A stretch of DNA of 64,000 nt, from positions 6,991,632 through 7,055,631 of the forward strand of contig NC_020166.2 of assembly GCF_000224145.3 (NCBI RefSeq), in the 5' to 3' direction. Source of the stretch: Ciona intestinalis. Its lineage: Eukaryota > Chordata > Ascidiacea > Phlebobranchia > Cionidae. Shown piece by piece: positions 42,057 to 54,069 of the stretch. The notes beneath the pieces are model-generated. The model searched no databases, had not been told where the DNA came from, and was given only the letters and a program-made list of their open reading frames with translations. Both the position numbers and the translations under genes were made by a program. The first letter of the stretch is position 1, and every line of letters begins with the position of its first letter.

Positions 42057-43676
42057 TCAGATGTGTACCTTATGCATTAACATTCCATTAGTAAGGCGTG
42101 CAGAGGAATGTTTTATGGACACAGGTTTGCGAAAATCATTTTTTAGTTGCTTTTGCAAAGTCATTGCTGTGTTGAAGTATTCAGTTAGACTGTAGAGACC
42201 AATAGCAGAAATGAGCTTTTCAAAAACCAATTGCCCACCAAACGCTGTAATGTAATCATTCTGTTTGCCTTGATCGCTGTACAATTTCAACCGTAACTGG
42301 CATGCGACAGCCACAGCATATTCCAGACAATGTATAGTTTCGTGGTCCAGTACACCTTGGGAATTGAGATCATCCAATATTTGAAAGCTGGAAAGTCCCT
42401 CTACGCCATAAATGCGCCCTAGTCCGGCAACGAATAGAACGATGCCTTGATACACAAGCTGTTTTACGACGTACTTCCCACTAAAGATCGCATTTTTTAA
42501 ATGGGTTTCAGTGGAATTATACTTGAGATCTCGTTCAAGAATTCGTTCGAAATCCTTAAAGTTGTTTTTAAAGTCATTAAGCCTTCTAATTTCAACGGCT
42601 TTATAGGCATACTTATCATACACGTCTTTGCTGCCGAATATGAAACATGGCCGCGACAGCACATCTGCAAGGTTATAACCGTTCTTTAAATCTTGTTCAA
42701 TTTCCAAGTATTTTAACATTTCGCTCACCGGTTTGATCAGTTCCGTTTTCCAAGGTTTAAGTGTGGTACCTTGCTGCCTACCGATCGGTAGTTTACAAGC
42801 GTGAGGTAAAAACCCGTCGAGTGCAATACCGCGCGGGGTTTTTGCATCGTAAAACCACCATGAATGTTTACTCGACGAGTTGTTAAGCGTGGGCACAGCA
42901 ACGCAAGGTATTATGGTCTCACAGAGCCCAATTATTACAACGTGAAACAGTACAGAGAACCACTTAAAAAACTGAATGACAGTCTCTGACCCCTCACGTT
43001 TGATGACGTCATCATTTAATACTATGACGTGTTCGAAATCTGAATATGGAGTAATTTCCCCTCTTGCAAGGGAGCCCAATCCAACTATAGCGAACTTTGT
43101 CGAATAAGGCGGCACGCCAATTATATCTAAGACTTTTTGTGCAATAAATCTCATTATAGAAACATATTCTTGAGTGATTGTACCAAGCAGTTTTCTAACG
43201 GCAGATATTCTTTGTCTCTCCAGGGAGATTTGTGAAGATTTAGTGTCCATTCTTTCAATACAAGAAAATGCTTGTAATTCAACGGCAGTTTGCTTGCGTA
43301 GGCTTTGTATTTTCTGCGACACCTCTTCAGAAATATCCATCAAAGACGCATTTTTATCTGTACAGTCTGACAACTGACGTAGATGCAAGCACAGCTCATT
43401 TAAATCATCGTTAACTTCATCCAGGTTAGCTGGTTTTCGAAGCTTAGCTCCAGCAAATAAAGCGGCGCTTCTTATTAGGCTCAGCATGTCTGGGCTTTTC
43501 TGTCTGTATATTTTCCCGAGCTTATGCAAAATGACAGCAGATTCTTGTGGCTGCTTTTCTACACCTTTCTGGTCGCAAAGAGTTTTCAACTTTTCAATTA
43601 GCTCAAGTTCACTCTCCATAGCTAGCGTGTGGCATTTGTTTATCGCTGCCTTGTGAACCTCGAATGTCCGTAACAA
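42057..43676 (-). CDS. DUF294/GlnD-like nucleotidyltransferase, single exon
   Basis: One uninterrupted frame of 539 codons (a second ATG is codon 20). The centre reads VGLGSLARGEITPYSDFEHV (about 199-217): the G-S-x-A-R-G-E-x-x-P-Y-S-D-x-E/D signature of the DUF294/PII-uridylyltransferase branch of the polymerase-beta nucleotidyltransferase superfamily, with metal-binding Asp213 and Glu215. An all-helical N-terminal region precedes it (ESAVILHKLGKIYRQKS, TPR-like), and a helical C-terminal half follows with RGIALDGFLPHACKLP and ADVLSRPCFIFGS. Members transfer a nucleotide to protein or small-molecule targets; the substrate here is unknown. Lack of introns sets it apart from most neighbours. 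Similar proteins occur in invertebrate deuterostomes and bacteria, so transfer or retroposition are both possible. The coding region appears intact. Confidence 0.85.
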   Translation of the reverse strand: MLRTFEVHKAAINKCHTLAMESELELIEKLKTLCDQKGVEKQPQESAVILHKLGKIYRQKSPDMLSLIRSAALFAGAKLRKPANLDEVNDDLNELCLHLRQLSDCTDKNASLMDISEEVSQKIQSLRKQTAVELQAFSCIERMDTKSSQISLERQRISAVRKLLGTITQEYVSIMRFIAQKVLDIIGVPPYSTKFAIVGLGSLARGEITPYSDFEHVIVLNDDVIKREGSETVIQFFKWFSVLFHVVIIGLCETIIPCVAVPTLNNSSSKHSWWFYDAKTPRGIALDGFLPHACKLPIGRQQGTTLKPWKTELIKPVSEMLKYLEIEQDLKNGYNLADVLSRPCFIFGSKDVYDKYAYKAVEIRRLNDFKNNFKDFERILERDLKYNSTETHLKNAIFSGKYVVKQLVYQGIVLFVAGLGRIYGVEGLSSFQILDDLNSQGVLDHETIHCLEYAVAVACQLRLKLYSDQGKQNDYITAFGGQLVFEKLISAIGLYSLTEYFNTAMTLQKQLKNDFRKPVSIKHSSARLTNGMLMHKVHI

Positions 43677-46279
43677 ATGCTGGGCTTACAGCAGACCACC
43701 ATGCTTACTCAAGCGAACTATTCACTATGACGTCACTACGTCACGTCTGCTTCGAACCGTAGCAGCAGTTTTAAGACTGAGGAGAATTAACTTAGAATTT
43801 TATGTCTCACCAAGTATATCAGAAACGATTAGTAAACATCTGGCGAAAGTCTTAAAGATATTTCGTGAATTCCAAATAGATTCAACGCGATTCGGTGTAA
43901 AACGAGTTGTCTCGTTTTAGTTGTGACATGACGAATAATAAAGCTTTGTAAGCACACCCTGTAAGTGTAAGACGAACACATTAACACAATTCAACTTAAA
44001 AAAAAGCGTAACCTGAAACCTTGTCTATTGATATAATAAATACGCTGTACTACACAATTAGCTGCAGCTGTCTTTCAAAAAACAAAAAAGCAATTGTATC
44101 TTTTACATTTTTAACAATCCGAACTATATACTCATACAAAGAAATCGTTGCGCAAAAGTAAACAATACCACCGTTACTATTATGGCTTAGACGTACACAG
44201 TCTATTCATCATTTTACGAGAGGCCAAATTACACAATAACCAACCGCGACTCATAAATTAAAGGGTATATACGCCATTCAAGCGACCCCAAGTCATTGTT
44301 ACAGTGCAACGGCAGGTATTGTGACGTAATAAGAAACACATTCGAGTATATTATTCCGGAACGTTTCGATTCTGGAAAGGTTTTGTCTCAGTTTATGACA
44401 ACACAGGTTTGGAAAGATGGTTTAGTATTGGAATATTACTTAAATACGACACCGTTGCATTTAATACAGTTCAACTAATTTAGTATAGATACAAGTAGAA
44501 ATATTTAAGTACGCCGTACTCAAAGAATTTTATGTCAAGTTACGAAATTTGAGAAGCAGATAATCATGAGATTAGGACTTCTGTTGTTTATTATAACTGA
44601 AACATATGGACACTAGAAACCAAAACAAAACTCGCCGTAAGTGGTTTCTCTGCATCAGTTTCAATTATTCATATTTGTGCACAACAGTCGCTGTTGCTGT
44701 TACTAAGAGACAAGACCAACTCGCTACCGCTTTGCGCATGCGCAGTATGGGTGTAAGTGGACGCTGAAAGTTGGGTTGTATTCTGGAATCTTAGTGATAT
44801 TTATGGATATATATATAGTGGTTTTATCAACAATTTGAAAAAGGATTATCTTTGACAAAACTTTAATATTGTAAAATGTTATTGTTGAAAGAACAAAACA
44901 AAAATCTCTTGTAGGCTAATGTGAGCACACGTTAGTTAAGGTTATATCAAAAAGGCAGTGATCGTAGTTCTAGAAATATTGCGCCTTGCTGATTAAAAGC
45001 AGAACGTTTGGTTAATATCTATTACATAGTAAGGTGGGGAAGATGGGACACCTTTTACTCTATTTTCTCGTCTCATTTAGTGGTAAACAAAGAGCATTCA
45101 AAGAATTATAAAACTATATCCTCACGACTCCCATAGACCGTTATTAATTGTTTAAAATACGATCAGGATATTTGGATATTATGTGCTAAAGATTTCCCAT
45201 CTTCGCTCACCTTGTTATATTACTTTAGTTGTGGTATAGTTTTAGCAGTGGCTTTCGTATGTAGGCTACTAACGTGAAATAATGCGTGAATACGTCTATA
45301 CCGAGTTTAAAGTTAAGATACCGCAAGATAATGTCAGAAAAGCGTTTCTTTTAATAAATAATTAAATCTAATCTCTCTTTGATCATGGCGAACAGTAGAG
45401 AAGTCGGTATTTACGCCAACAGCCTTGGGTTAGAAATTACTTTTGATAATTAAGCAAATGATATACAGCTATAAAGCTTAACGTTCAATAATGCGACAAT
45501 TTAATGTACAGTTTCGTTTTACAGGCACTGTCCAAAGTTGCACTATCTAAATAGAATGCGTTGCTTCTCGTTAGCAGTTTAAAAACACCGTATGTATGAC
45601 CCTGCATAAACGTACTAAAATATGAAATAAAACAAAGTTTTCAAACAGAATGAATATATTACATATAGAACTATAATGCGATAGATTATTTTTTTATGTT
45701 TTTTAATTAAACAAAAGCATTCGAGCTTGGGGATTATATTACGTCATATAGTTCATGCAAATTTTCGACAGAAACGAAACCGCAATATGCTTGTACGTCA
45801 TCGGACACGTCACGCACCAACGTCGGTGTGGTTGAAACGGTGTTTTGCTTTATCGTTAGCGATTGGGAATGAAATATTGATGATGTACAATCACCACACA
45901 CAACGGAGAGAACAAGCGCTAAAATTTAATTGCTCTGCACCGCGCATGAGTGGTTGGTTTCATACTGGTTTGTTAGAAGACGATTTGTTTGATAATTTAA
46001 ACACAGTTGTTAGGTATAGGTTCGAATTTCGAGGTTCAAGTTTCTTAAATAAAACAAGATAATTAAAATGCTAACTATTAAGAAAATTAGGAAAAAAATA
46101 TTTAAGGAAAATTTATTTTCAGTTAAGCAGTTAATGTAAGAATAGTTTCGATTGTATTTGCCGCCTAAAACTGACCTGGCCCTAAAATTCTATATGGATG
46201 ATACCTTTGTGTAAAAAAGAAGGATATAATAAAGAGTAACTACACGAACTGCCGAAAGAGAGACTTTATCCGCCACACC
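43677..46279. other. Intergenic, divergent upstream regions
   Basis: Separates the minus-strand nucleotidyltransferase from the plus-strand macro-domain gene, so both promoters lie here. TGACGTCA occurs about 50 bases above the nucleotidyltransferase start (43728). A MITE sits at 45.0 kb. A 111-codon ORF near 45.7-46.06 kb lacks other support. Confidence 0.5.
45025..45220 (-). repeat. TIR element (MITE family A)
   Basis: A-reverse copy from CATAGTAAGGTGGGGAAGAT to ATCTTCGCTCACCTTGTTAT. Confidence 0.9.
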
Positions 46280-49200
46280 ATGAACTGTGAGTTTACTTTA
46301 ATGTTATAGCTAATCTAAAAGTGTAATTTAACTAATAATCGTCTTCTTATTTATGACAACAAAAGTTTATTATACAAATTATACAGAGGCTGTGGCTAAC
46401 CCATATATACTCCGTCTATATATTAGGACTAAAAAGACATATAGGGTGTATGTATCGTATTGTAAAATGAGCAGGAAATAAATACGTAGTAGAGTGGGAG
46501 AAGATAGGACACGTTTAGAATACATTTTCTCGTCTCATTTGGTATAGGAAACAAAAAATCATTCGAATTATAAAACTGCATTTTCACGACTCTCATATAT
46601 AGTCCGTTGTTAATTATTTAAAACAAGATCAGTATATTTGGATTTTATTTGTTAAAGGTATCCCATCTTATCCTCACCCTACTTTGTAGTTAGACAACGT
46701 GCGTGACGGTACTTTCTTATTTGTATGTTAACAGATTATTCCGATGGGGGACCCGGTACTCCCCCTTTTCCTTCACCACCCCCTGATTTGACGCCTCCTG
46801 TCATACCTCCTATTTCTAGCCCGTCTGTTGTTGTCCTGGAAACGGCCACTGAAGGGTTATTGCGGGTCAAAGTTGAGTCTGACGTCATGGCGTACATTTT
46901 ATATTGTTTCTATAGAGAGTTCTCAAGAATTCAACAGGTGCGTTGTTGACTTATTTAATGAGTTAGTTTACTCTGCAGAGGCGCAATGTCTACAGTTTTG
47001 TCCCATTGAAAATTAAACAAACATATCTCGATAGCGTCTAACTTGAATTTTTAACAAAAAACGGAAAACAGCCTATAAAAACAGTTAAGCAGCAGGCATG
47101 CAGCAGAATTCTGTGTTTTTATAGTATTGGCGATGAACGTGAACCGTAGGCTTAAGTAAATATTATACACACAACTTTAGGGTACGAGTTTACCACAACC
47201 ACGTTTGCTGACAATCCAATTTATAATTTGTTAGATCTACCAAGTTTCAATCTCATGGTCAGGAGTCGATAACTGCGTGTTGTTCTGCGCAACCGCAAAA
47301 ACAAACAAAGATCAACTGCCATTGGCCGCGCAGCGTTTTCTCGATTTCTATTATGACGTCAGCCAGGATCTGGTAGCTGTTCCGTTAAACGAACACGTGA
47401 CCAGCATTACGCTACACCAGTACCACAAAGCAACGTACCAGGTTAAGAAATTACACCCGAAAGTTATGGTGAAAGGCAAGTGCTTTTAAAGGAACTGAGT
47501 CGGTTCTTTATACCGTTTGAAAAGGAAAAGTGATACATGCTGTATTTTAAATATATTATAGAAACATATACATTGTTTCGTTTAATATTTTTGTGTAAGT
47601 TACAGGACAACCGTTATCTCTGTCTCTCTTTAAACAAAACTAAACATATTGCTCTTTAACCTCGAACACACAGTCCTTTTGGGGTTCAAATCCAAAATCT
47701 AATGAATAGGCAGCATTGTAATCATATTCACAAGATACTAAAATTACTTTAACTTCATAGAAATCAAAGAAACGAACAGACTGGCTCTATATTGCTCAAG
47801 CAGCGAAGTTGAAAGTGCAAGAAGAACTTTTATATCTGCTGTCGATTCATGTTCGCCATCCCGTCTGCCCACCTCATACGAGGGGTCGTCTAAAAATAGC
47901 GATTGGGAATTACCCCTAACAAAAAAGAAACCACTGGAGAAACGGAACTCGCTTGAAAAACAAGATTCCTCATTTTCTGAGAGCAGTTTACAAGATTTCT
48001 ATGATTGCTCTCCGCCAACTAATCCCAAAGGACATAGTGACATTACTAGTAATTACAGACGACAAAACAACTACAAAACAACGAACTCAAGACAAGAATT
48101 CTACGCGAGAATACAGTAAGTTCTAATAAAAATTCATTGGAAACCATGAACGTCAACGTACACAATATATTTTTGCGTATAGCTTAATAACAAAATACAG
48201 TACGTGGGTTAAACACTATAGTCTAAAATGTGTTAAAATTACGTCTGTGTAAATTTACAATTTCATTTTCAAATTATTAATATATAGTAGGGTAGGGGAA
48301 GATGGGACACCTTTAGCACATAATATCCAGATATCCTGATCGTGTTTTAAACAATTAACAACGGTCTATGAGAGTCATGAGGACATAGTTTCATATTTCT
48401 TTAAATGTTCTTTGTTTACTACTAAATGGGACGAGAAAATGGAGTTAAAAAGTGTCCCATCTTCCCCCATCTTACTGTAGCTATTCCAATTGCCGATGTA
48501 GTACGCCATAGTTACGCTTATAGTCCGACACCAGGGTTTGTATATTAGCCATGGAAACCAAGAGATTATATATAGAAATAATTATACTCGGGCATTGTAT
48601 CAATACGCACCATTCAACCGGTAAGCCACATCCTGACGGTGAAAATAAGCCTAAGTATAGGTTTGACAACGATTCAATATGTTGAGTCTCACTGTGAAAT
48701 TAAAATTGTTTCAATAGGAACGTGCAGCGGACGTCATCCGTATGATAACCACCGATCTTATATTGAGCCGTGTATAGTAGGGTGGGGGAAGATGGGACAA
48801 TTTTTTATTCTATTTTCTTCTCTCATTTGGTAGAAAAAGAAAAAAATCAAAGAATTATAAAACCGTATCCTCGCGACTTCCATAGACCGTTGTTATTTGT
48901 TTAAAACACAATCAGGATAATTGGATATTATGTGCTAAAAGGTACATAATATCCAAATATCCTAATTATCTCTCCCCACCCACAACTATATAAGTAAAAA
49001 TGTCGGTTATAAAGAGGCATAACCGAAAAGTCGTATACCTGTTATTACATGCTTTATATTAGCATTTCCTAGCTTTATGCAAACACAATATTATGCTCAA
49101 GATTTGTTACGCGCAGAGGTCCTTCTCCAAGAAAAGAATCTGAAGACGCCACGTCATCAAACGGCTCATCAGGTTACGGGAGTTTAGGAGGAACCTTAAG

Positions 49201-52200
49201 TCGTCATACTGGGATGTATGACGCAACAAAGTACAGGACACATTCTGGTACGTACATTACTGTGGGGTAAAATGGGAAATCGTAAGCAGCCCATATTTTC
49301 TAATCGTGTTTGGAATAGCGACTCTATTTTAAAGTCATGAGGATATGGTTAAACATAATTCCGTAAATATTTTTTGTTTACCACCAAATGGGAAAAGAAA
49401 AGATAATGAAAACATGTCCCATATTATCTCAGCACCCTACAATAACTCAAATATGTCTGAATCACACTGACCATTCATTATTGTACAGACAGTTACTACG
49501 GCCCGAAGCATCGTCTCTTACCCCCGCTCCCTCGGAGCGATTCTTTACGTCACAACGAGGTATTTCGACAAAATCAACAATTACATCATTACGCAGCAGC
49601 TGGTGAAAGACACGTGTTAAAGCGGTCGCCGAAACGTTACGCCACTGAACCTTACGTCGAATCGGATTATGACGTCACATATACGTCATCACACATCGAG
49701 CGACCAAGGACACAAGGCAGATTATTAAGCCCAAGCCCAACATTGGATTACTTGCCGCAATTGGAAACGCGTTATAGGCCGAGTTCAATGTCGCGGCCGC
49801 GATTCGCGATCGGTGATGACGTCATAGAAGAATCTTTGTCGCTGAGGCCAAGAACAGACACCATGCGAGGGGTATGTAAACTTTACAAGTTATACTTCTG
49901 GCCTAAATTTTTGGTTTCAAGCAAGGGGTTCACCTATACTACTATAAGGGTGGGGAAAGATGGCACAGCCTTTGATTTTATTTTCTCGTCCCGTTTGGTA
50001 GTAGAAAAAGAACATTCAAAGAAATATAAAACCGTATTTTTGCGAACCCCATAGACCGTTGTTAATTGCTTAAAACACGATCAGAATATTTGAGTATTAT
50101 GGGCCAAAGATGCTCCGTCTTTCCCAACCCATCTGTATTTAATACAAAACTTATAGCGAACGGTCGTTACTCGATGCAGCGCAGATATATACGCAACCTA
50201 TGCCAACTAGAGACACTTCTAGCAGGACGTGGGTAGACGTAAACGCCATATAGCCTACCTTAATCAGATAATGTATAGTTTTTTTATATAACATGGGTAA
50301 ACTGCTCTATTTTTACCAATTTTGACAAAACTAAGTATTCTTGGATTAAATTTATGTTTAACTATAAGTTTTAAATGCTTACAGGTCATATCTTAAATTA
50401 ACATATAACTTATTCAAATACATAAAATATTAGTTGGTCAAAACTAAAAATCTGAATGTTTTTTTGTCACCCAGGTCCATTCAAAAAGTATAAGTCCAAA
50501 CGTGCGGTTACGACTAACCCCTGACATTGCTTCAAAACCGTCTTACATTCCGAAACTTAAATCCCCTTTCACTTTTAAGCAGAGACACAAGAATTACTTT
50601 GAGGTTTGTATTTTCTCGTCCCATTTGGTAGTAAATAAAGAATAATCAAAGAATTATAAAACCGTATTTTCTCGACTCCCATATAGACCGTTGTTAATTG
50701 TTTAAAGCACATTCAGGAATTTTTTAGATATTTTGTGCTAAAAATGTCCCAGCTTACCCCAACCTATAAAATATATAAAAAAATATCGTGTGTATGATGC
50801 TCAATATATTTAACTATGTGCGTATCAAACCATAAATAATTATGTACGGGCAATAATTAGGAGCTAGATGCACTACTCTACACGATATTTTTATAATATT
50901 CTTTTCTTAAAGCTTTTGGCAAAAGTAAGTTTCCCATCGATTTAAGCGACAACAATTAGATTAGCTTAGATTTAATTAAACGTTACGTGGACCAAATTTT
51001 TAACAGCCCGACACAATGTAACGAATAGTACCTATAAGTAAAACCACACCTAAGCTATGGTATAGCCTATATTTGTGTTTTGTCTTAAAGTTATGTAGAC
51101 TATGTGTTTATGTTGTAGTTTTTTGAAAGGTTTTATCAAATTTATATTATTATAGACCTGTGGGGTAAGATGGGATACCGTTAGCACCTTAGACCCATTT
51201 TGACCGGTCGTGTTTTAAATAATTAACAACGCTGTTTTAGAGTGGTGAAGCTACGGTTATATAATCCTGTTAATATTCTTTGTTTACTACTTAATGACGA
51301 GCAAAGAGAATGAAAACATGTCTCATTTTACCCCACCCTAATATACGTCATAACAGGTGATGACGCCAACTGGAATCAAAATCGAAGTTCAGGAGGGTGA
51401 CGTCACGGACGTTGATTCTGACGTCATGGTAAACGAAACAAATAGTCATTTACACGTCACAGGCGAGCTGGCGTGGGCTGTAGCGAAGCATGGAGCGTTC
51501 GAGATTCCGAAACTAACGAAGCTTCATGTCTCAATGAAAGGACTTGTGCCAGAAACTAAGGTACGTGGGTATTGTGACGTAAGAGCCGGAAATGACGTGT
51601 AAATTCGACTGCTATAGAATTTATCACAATTTAACAGGTGATCAGCGTGAATTGAGTAGCACCATCTGCTCGTTACATTGTTACTGGGTAAAACGGAAAT
51701 TCTGATGACATAATGTAATCCTGCGTATACCCTCGAAGAGTAGGGGACAAAGGGTGTAATATATTTCATGTCGTGTACGCTGTACATAGTTTGGCTATAT
51801 AACCTTTTCTAGTCATAGAGTGTAAAAGTACCCTTATTATATTAAAGTCAAAAAAACAAACAATACTTATAGTGTTAATATACACAAGTGGTCGACCACT
51901 GGGTCTAGTTATGACAACTGAATGTTTGAACAAGTTACTACCGCTGTTAGAACCCTAAGTATTATACAAACTAAAATGGGTTATTTTAAAGCTGATACCC
52001 AAACTAACCAAACACATTTGCGTACGCAATTACAACAAATATTAATTTAAAGGTTGTGGTGACACCTGGTGTAGGACTTCCAAGTGTGCACATCGTACAC
52101 GTGGTGACGCCAAAGTGGCAAAGTAGTAACGTCAAACGCAGTCGGAAGTTGCTCTACAACTCGTATAAAAATATTTTTAACAAAGCAAATGTCGAACTTA

Positions 52201-53764
52201 AAGCAAGATCGATCGTTCTACCTGTCATTGGGTTATGTGGAGGAAATAAACAAAGTAAGGAGTGGTTGTTGTTGTAACATGGCTGTTTAATACAACAAGG
52301 TATGGGAGATTGGGGTGCGGCCAGTTAGACCAAGAGATAAACTGGATAATTTTTGAGAAATGTTTATTGTGGGTGAATAAACTTTATACACACTGTGAAG
52401 TTATGATATGGTTGTTTTATTTTACAGTATCATTTACAAACGGTTTATTTCATGCACCCTATTGTCCACCATTTGGTGCTTGGGCACCTTATACACCACA
52501 CATGGTGTTTACAATTAAGTGTGTTTTCTCGTACTGAACAAATGTTGCTATTTTATCGTTTTAAAAAGCACTATCTTCTATATGGCATTTATTTTCAAAG
52601 GCGAGTCATACCCTCTGCACATAGCAACGGAAATGATGTACCAAGCGCTTGTCGCCTTCCTAAAACTAGGCTCTCCATATTTACGCCACATACGTTATAT
52701 GGGGAATGATCCTGACCAAGTCAACCTCATTGTGACGTCAATAAAGCCGAAAATAGAAAACGTGCAGTATGATGCCAGGTACAGTAATTAGAGTTTAGAG
52801 TTTAGACTATTTGATTGATGTTTAATATCAAGCGCTTGCAGTAAAGCCGCCGAATTGCAGTGGAAATTTGGACAACGTTTAAAAACGTTGTTTAAAACTA
52901 CATCCGCTCTGTGTTTGTCTGCAACGAGATTAAAACTTTAATATTTTGCTAGCTGCCAAACGTCACCGGCTTAATTTCAATAATGGTTTGAAAAAAAAAC
53001 AGTGTTGCAGATAAATAAAACGATTTGCTGACCTTACACTGGTCGCCAGAGGTCATTTGCGACGACGCCTTTCGGGGCAAGGCGCCATGCTATTGCATGT
53101 GACCTTTAACGTAAAAAGACTGCGGTGTGCAGAAATATTTGTGCTGGTAACCTTTAAAGTTTAAACTATCATTCGAAATAGAAAAAAAATAAATATATAT
53201 AGTAGGGTGGGGTAAGATGGGATATATTTTTATTCTATTTTCTTGTAAATAAGAAACACTTAAAAAGTTGTACAACCGAAGCCCCATGACTCTAAAAATC
53301 TTTTTAATTGTTAAAAATATGATTAGAAAATATGGATTTTAGATGCTAACAGTCCCATCTTCCCCACCCTACTTTATATACGTTTTTTTAGTGTAAACGT
53401 GTGTTTCGATGGAAATTTAGTTTACTGGCACAACTATTTCTACACACAAAAAAGGATCACGGATAAAAATAAAACACTGTTTATTACCAAATGGGACTAT
53501 AAAACAAAATGAAAACATGTCCTATCTTACACCCACCCCTACTTATAACCCTAAATGTACAGATTCCTACGTCAGCAACAAACGAAGGTTCGCGAACTTT
53601 CCAGCAGTGGATCAAGCGGTAACATTGACGTCATGAGTGACGTCAACACCAATTACAACAACAGCCGGATGCAATCGCTTCGAACAACCCCGTCAAGTTA
53701 TACGTCATCAACTACGTCATTGCCCTATGGAAATCTACATACATTGCAGCGACCGCATCGTTAA
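46280..53764 (+). CDS. Macro-domain protein with proline-rich and KH-like N terminus
   Basis: Eleven exons join in phase: 46280-46286, 46735-46937, 47235-47475, 47761-48115, 49117-49247, 49489-49871, 50475-50603, 51357-51560, 52053-52254, 52601-52778, 53563-53764, giving 744 residues. Exon 1 is only MN after a good Kozak context (CACACCATGA). Residues 3-33 are Pro-rich. About 34-190 alternate strands and helices (LLRVKVESD, VSISWSGVDNCVLF, LALYCSSSEVESARRTF), resembling the degenerate KH/RRM repeats of PARP9/14 proteins. A Ser/Tyr-rich, probably disordered stretch follows (190-480). About 487-660 is a macro domain: IEVQEGDVTDVDSDVMVNET, VVTPGVGLPSVHIVHVV, ARSIVLPVIGL, YPLHIATEMMYQALVAFL. Macro domains bind ADP-ribose or related ligands. 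There is no PARP catalytic domain. The intron after 47475 starts GC. Many introns contain MITEs. Confidence 0.85.
46486..46688 (-). repeat. TIR element (MITE family A)
   Basis: A-reverse copy in macro-gene intron 1, from CGTAGTAGAGTGGGAGAAGA to TTATCCTCACCCTACTTTG; ends 46 bases before exon 2. Confidence 0.88.
48281..48480 (+). repeat. TIR element (MITE family A)
   Basis: A-forward copy, TATATAGTAGGGTAGGGGAA to TTCCCCCATCTTACTGTAG, macro-gene intron 4. Confidence 0.92.
48771..48992 (-). repeat. TIR element (MITE family A), right end rearranged
   Basis: A-reverse copy starting TGTATAGTAGGGTGGGGGAA. Near its right end the ATAATATCCAAATATCCTAA block appears inverted before CTCTCCCCACCCACAACTAT, so it has a secondary fold or conversion. 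Macro-gene intron 4. Confidence 0.88.
49255..49442 (+). repeat. TIR element (MITE family A), diverged
   Basis: A-forward copy, TACTGTGGGGTAAAATGGGA to CATATTATCTCAGCACCCTA. It starts 8 bases after the 49247 exon end and ends 47 bases before the next exon, so it makes up nearly all of this intron. Confidence 0.85.
49938..50134 (-). repeat. TIR element (MITE family A), diverged
   Basis: A-reverse copy, ACTACTATAAGGGTGGGGAA to CCGTCTTTCCCAACCCATC, macro-gene intron 6. Confidence 0.85.
50607..50769 (-). repeat. TIR element (MITE family A), left end missing
   Basis: A-reverse interior begins GTATTTTCTCGTCCCATTTG only three bases after the exon 50475-50603 boundary; right end GTCCCAGCTTACCCCAACCT. 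The insertion is almost flush with the splice donor. Confidence 0.85.
51151..51347 (+). repeat. TIR element (MITE family A)
   Basis: A-forward copy ending CATTTTACCCCACCCTAATA, nine bases upstream of the macro-gene exon at 51357. Its pyrimidine-rich right end occupies the polypyrimidine-tract position of that acceptor. Confidence 0.88.
53195..53380 (-). repeat. TIR element (MITE family A)
   Basis: A-reverse copy, ATATAGTAGGGTGGGGTAAG to TCTTCCCCACCCTACTTTAT, last macro-gene intron. Confidence 0.9.
53477..53547 (+). repeat. TIR element (MITE family A), right part only
   Basis: The right third of an A-forward copy (TTTATTACCAAATGGGACTA; ATCTTACACCCACCCCTACT) ending 15 bases before the last macro-gene exon. 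Confidence 0.85.
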
Positions 53765-54069
53765 AATGGTAGCAAATTACCATAGAAACAACATTATTTA
53801 ATAAACGTAGAAACATTTCTATGTTGAATACCAGTTTTATGTTAAATTGCAAGCCGAAGAAATGGTTATAAATCATAGATCGTATCCGCTATTGAAAATC
53901 CCCACAGTTTTTAACCCCAATCTGCAAACATTTCTAAATTCCAATGTCTGTTACCTATTATCCGCGTTTAATTTAACTTCGATATAGCTTGCAAACCAAT
54001 TTTCTCTTACTCGCACGACTATTTTTAAAAAAATTCTCAAAGCGTTTTTTTTTGTTTTTTTTTTATGAA

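Noticed and set aside
45727-46062. 111-codon plus-strand ORF upstream of the macro gene
   Set aside because: The frame does not begin with ATG, no domain or splice sites fit, and the composition is like its surroundings.
47181-47262. Exon starting after CAACTTTAG at 47180 (reads YEFTTTTFADNP)
   Set aside because: It runs into a stop in the frame it needs; the acceptor ATAATTTGTTAG at 47234 gives a phase-0 exon that joins both neighbours without a break.
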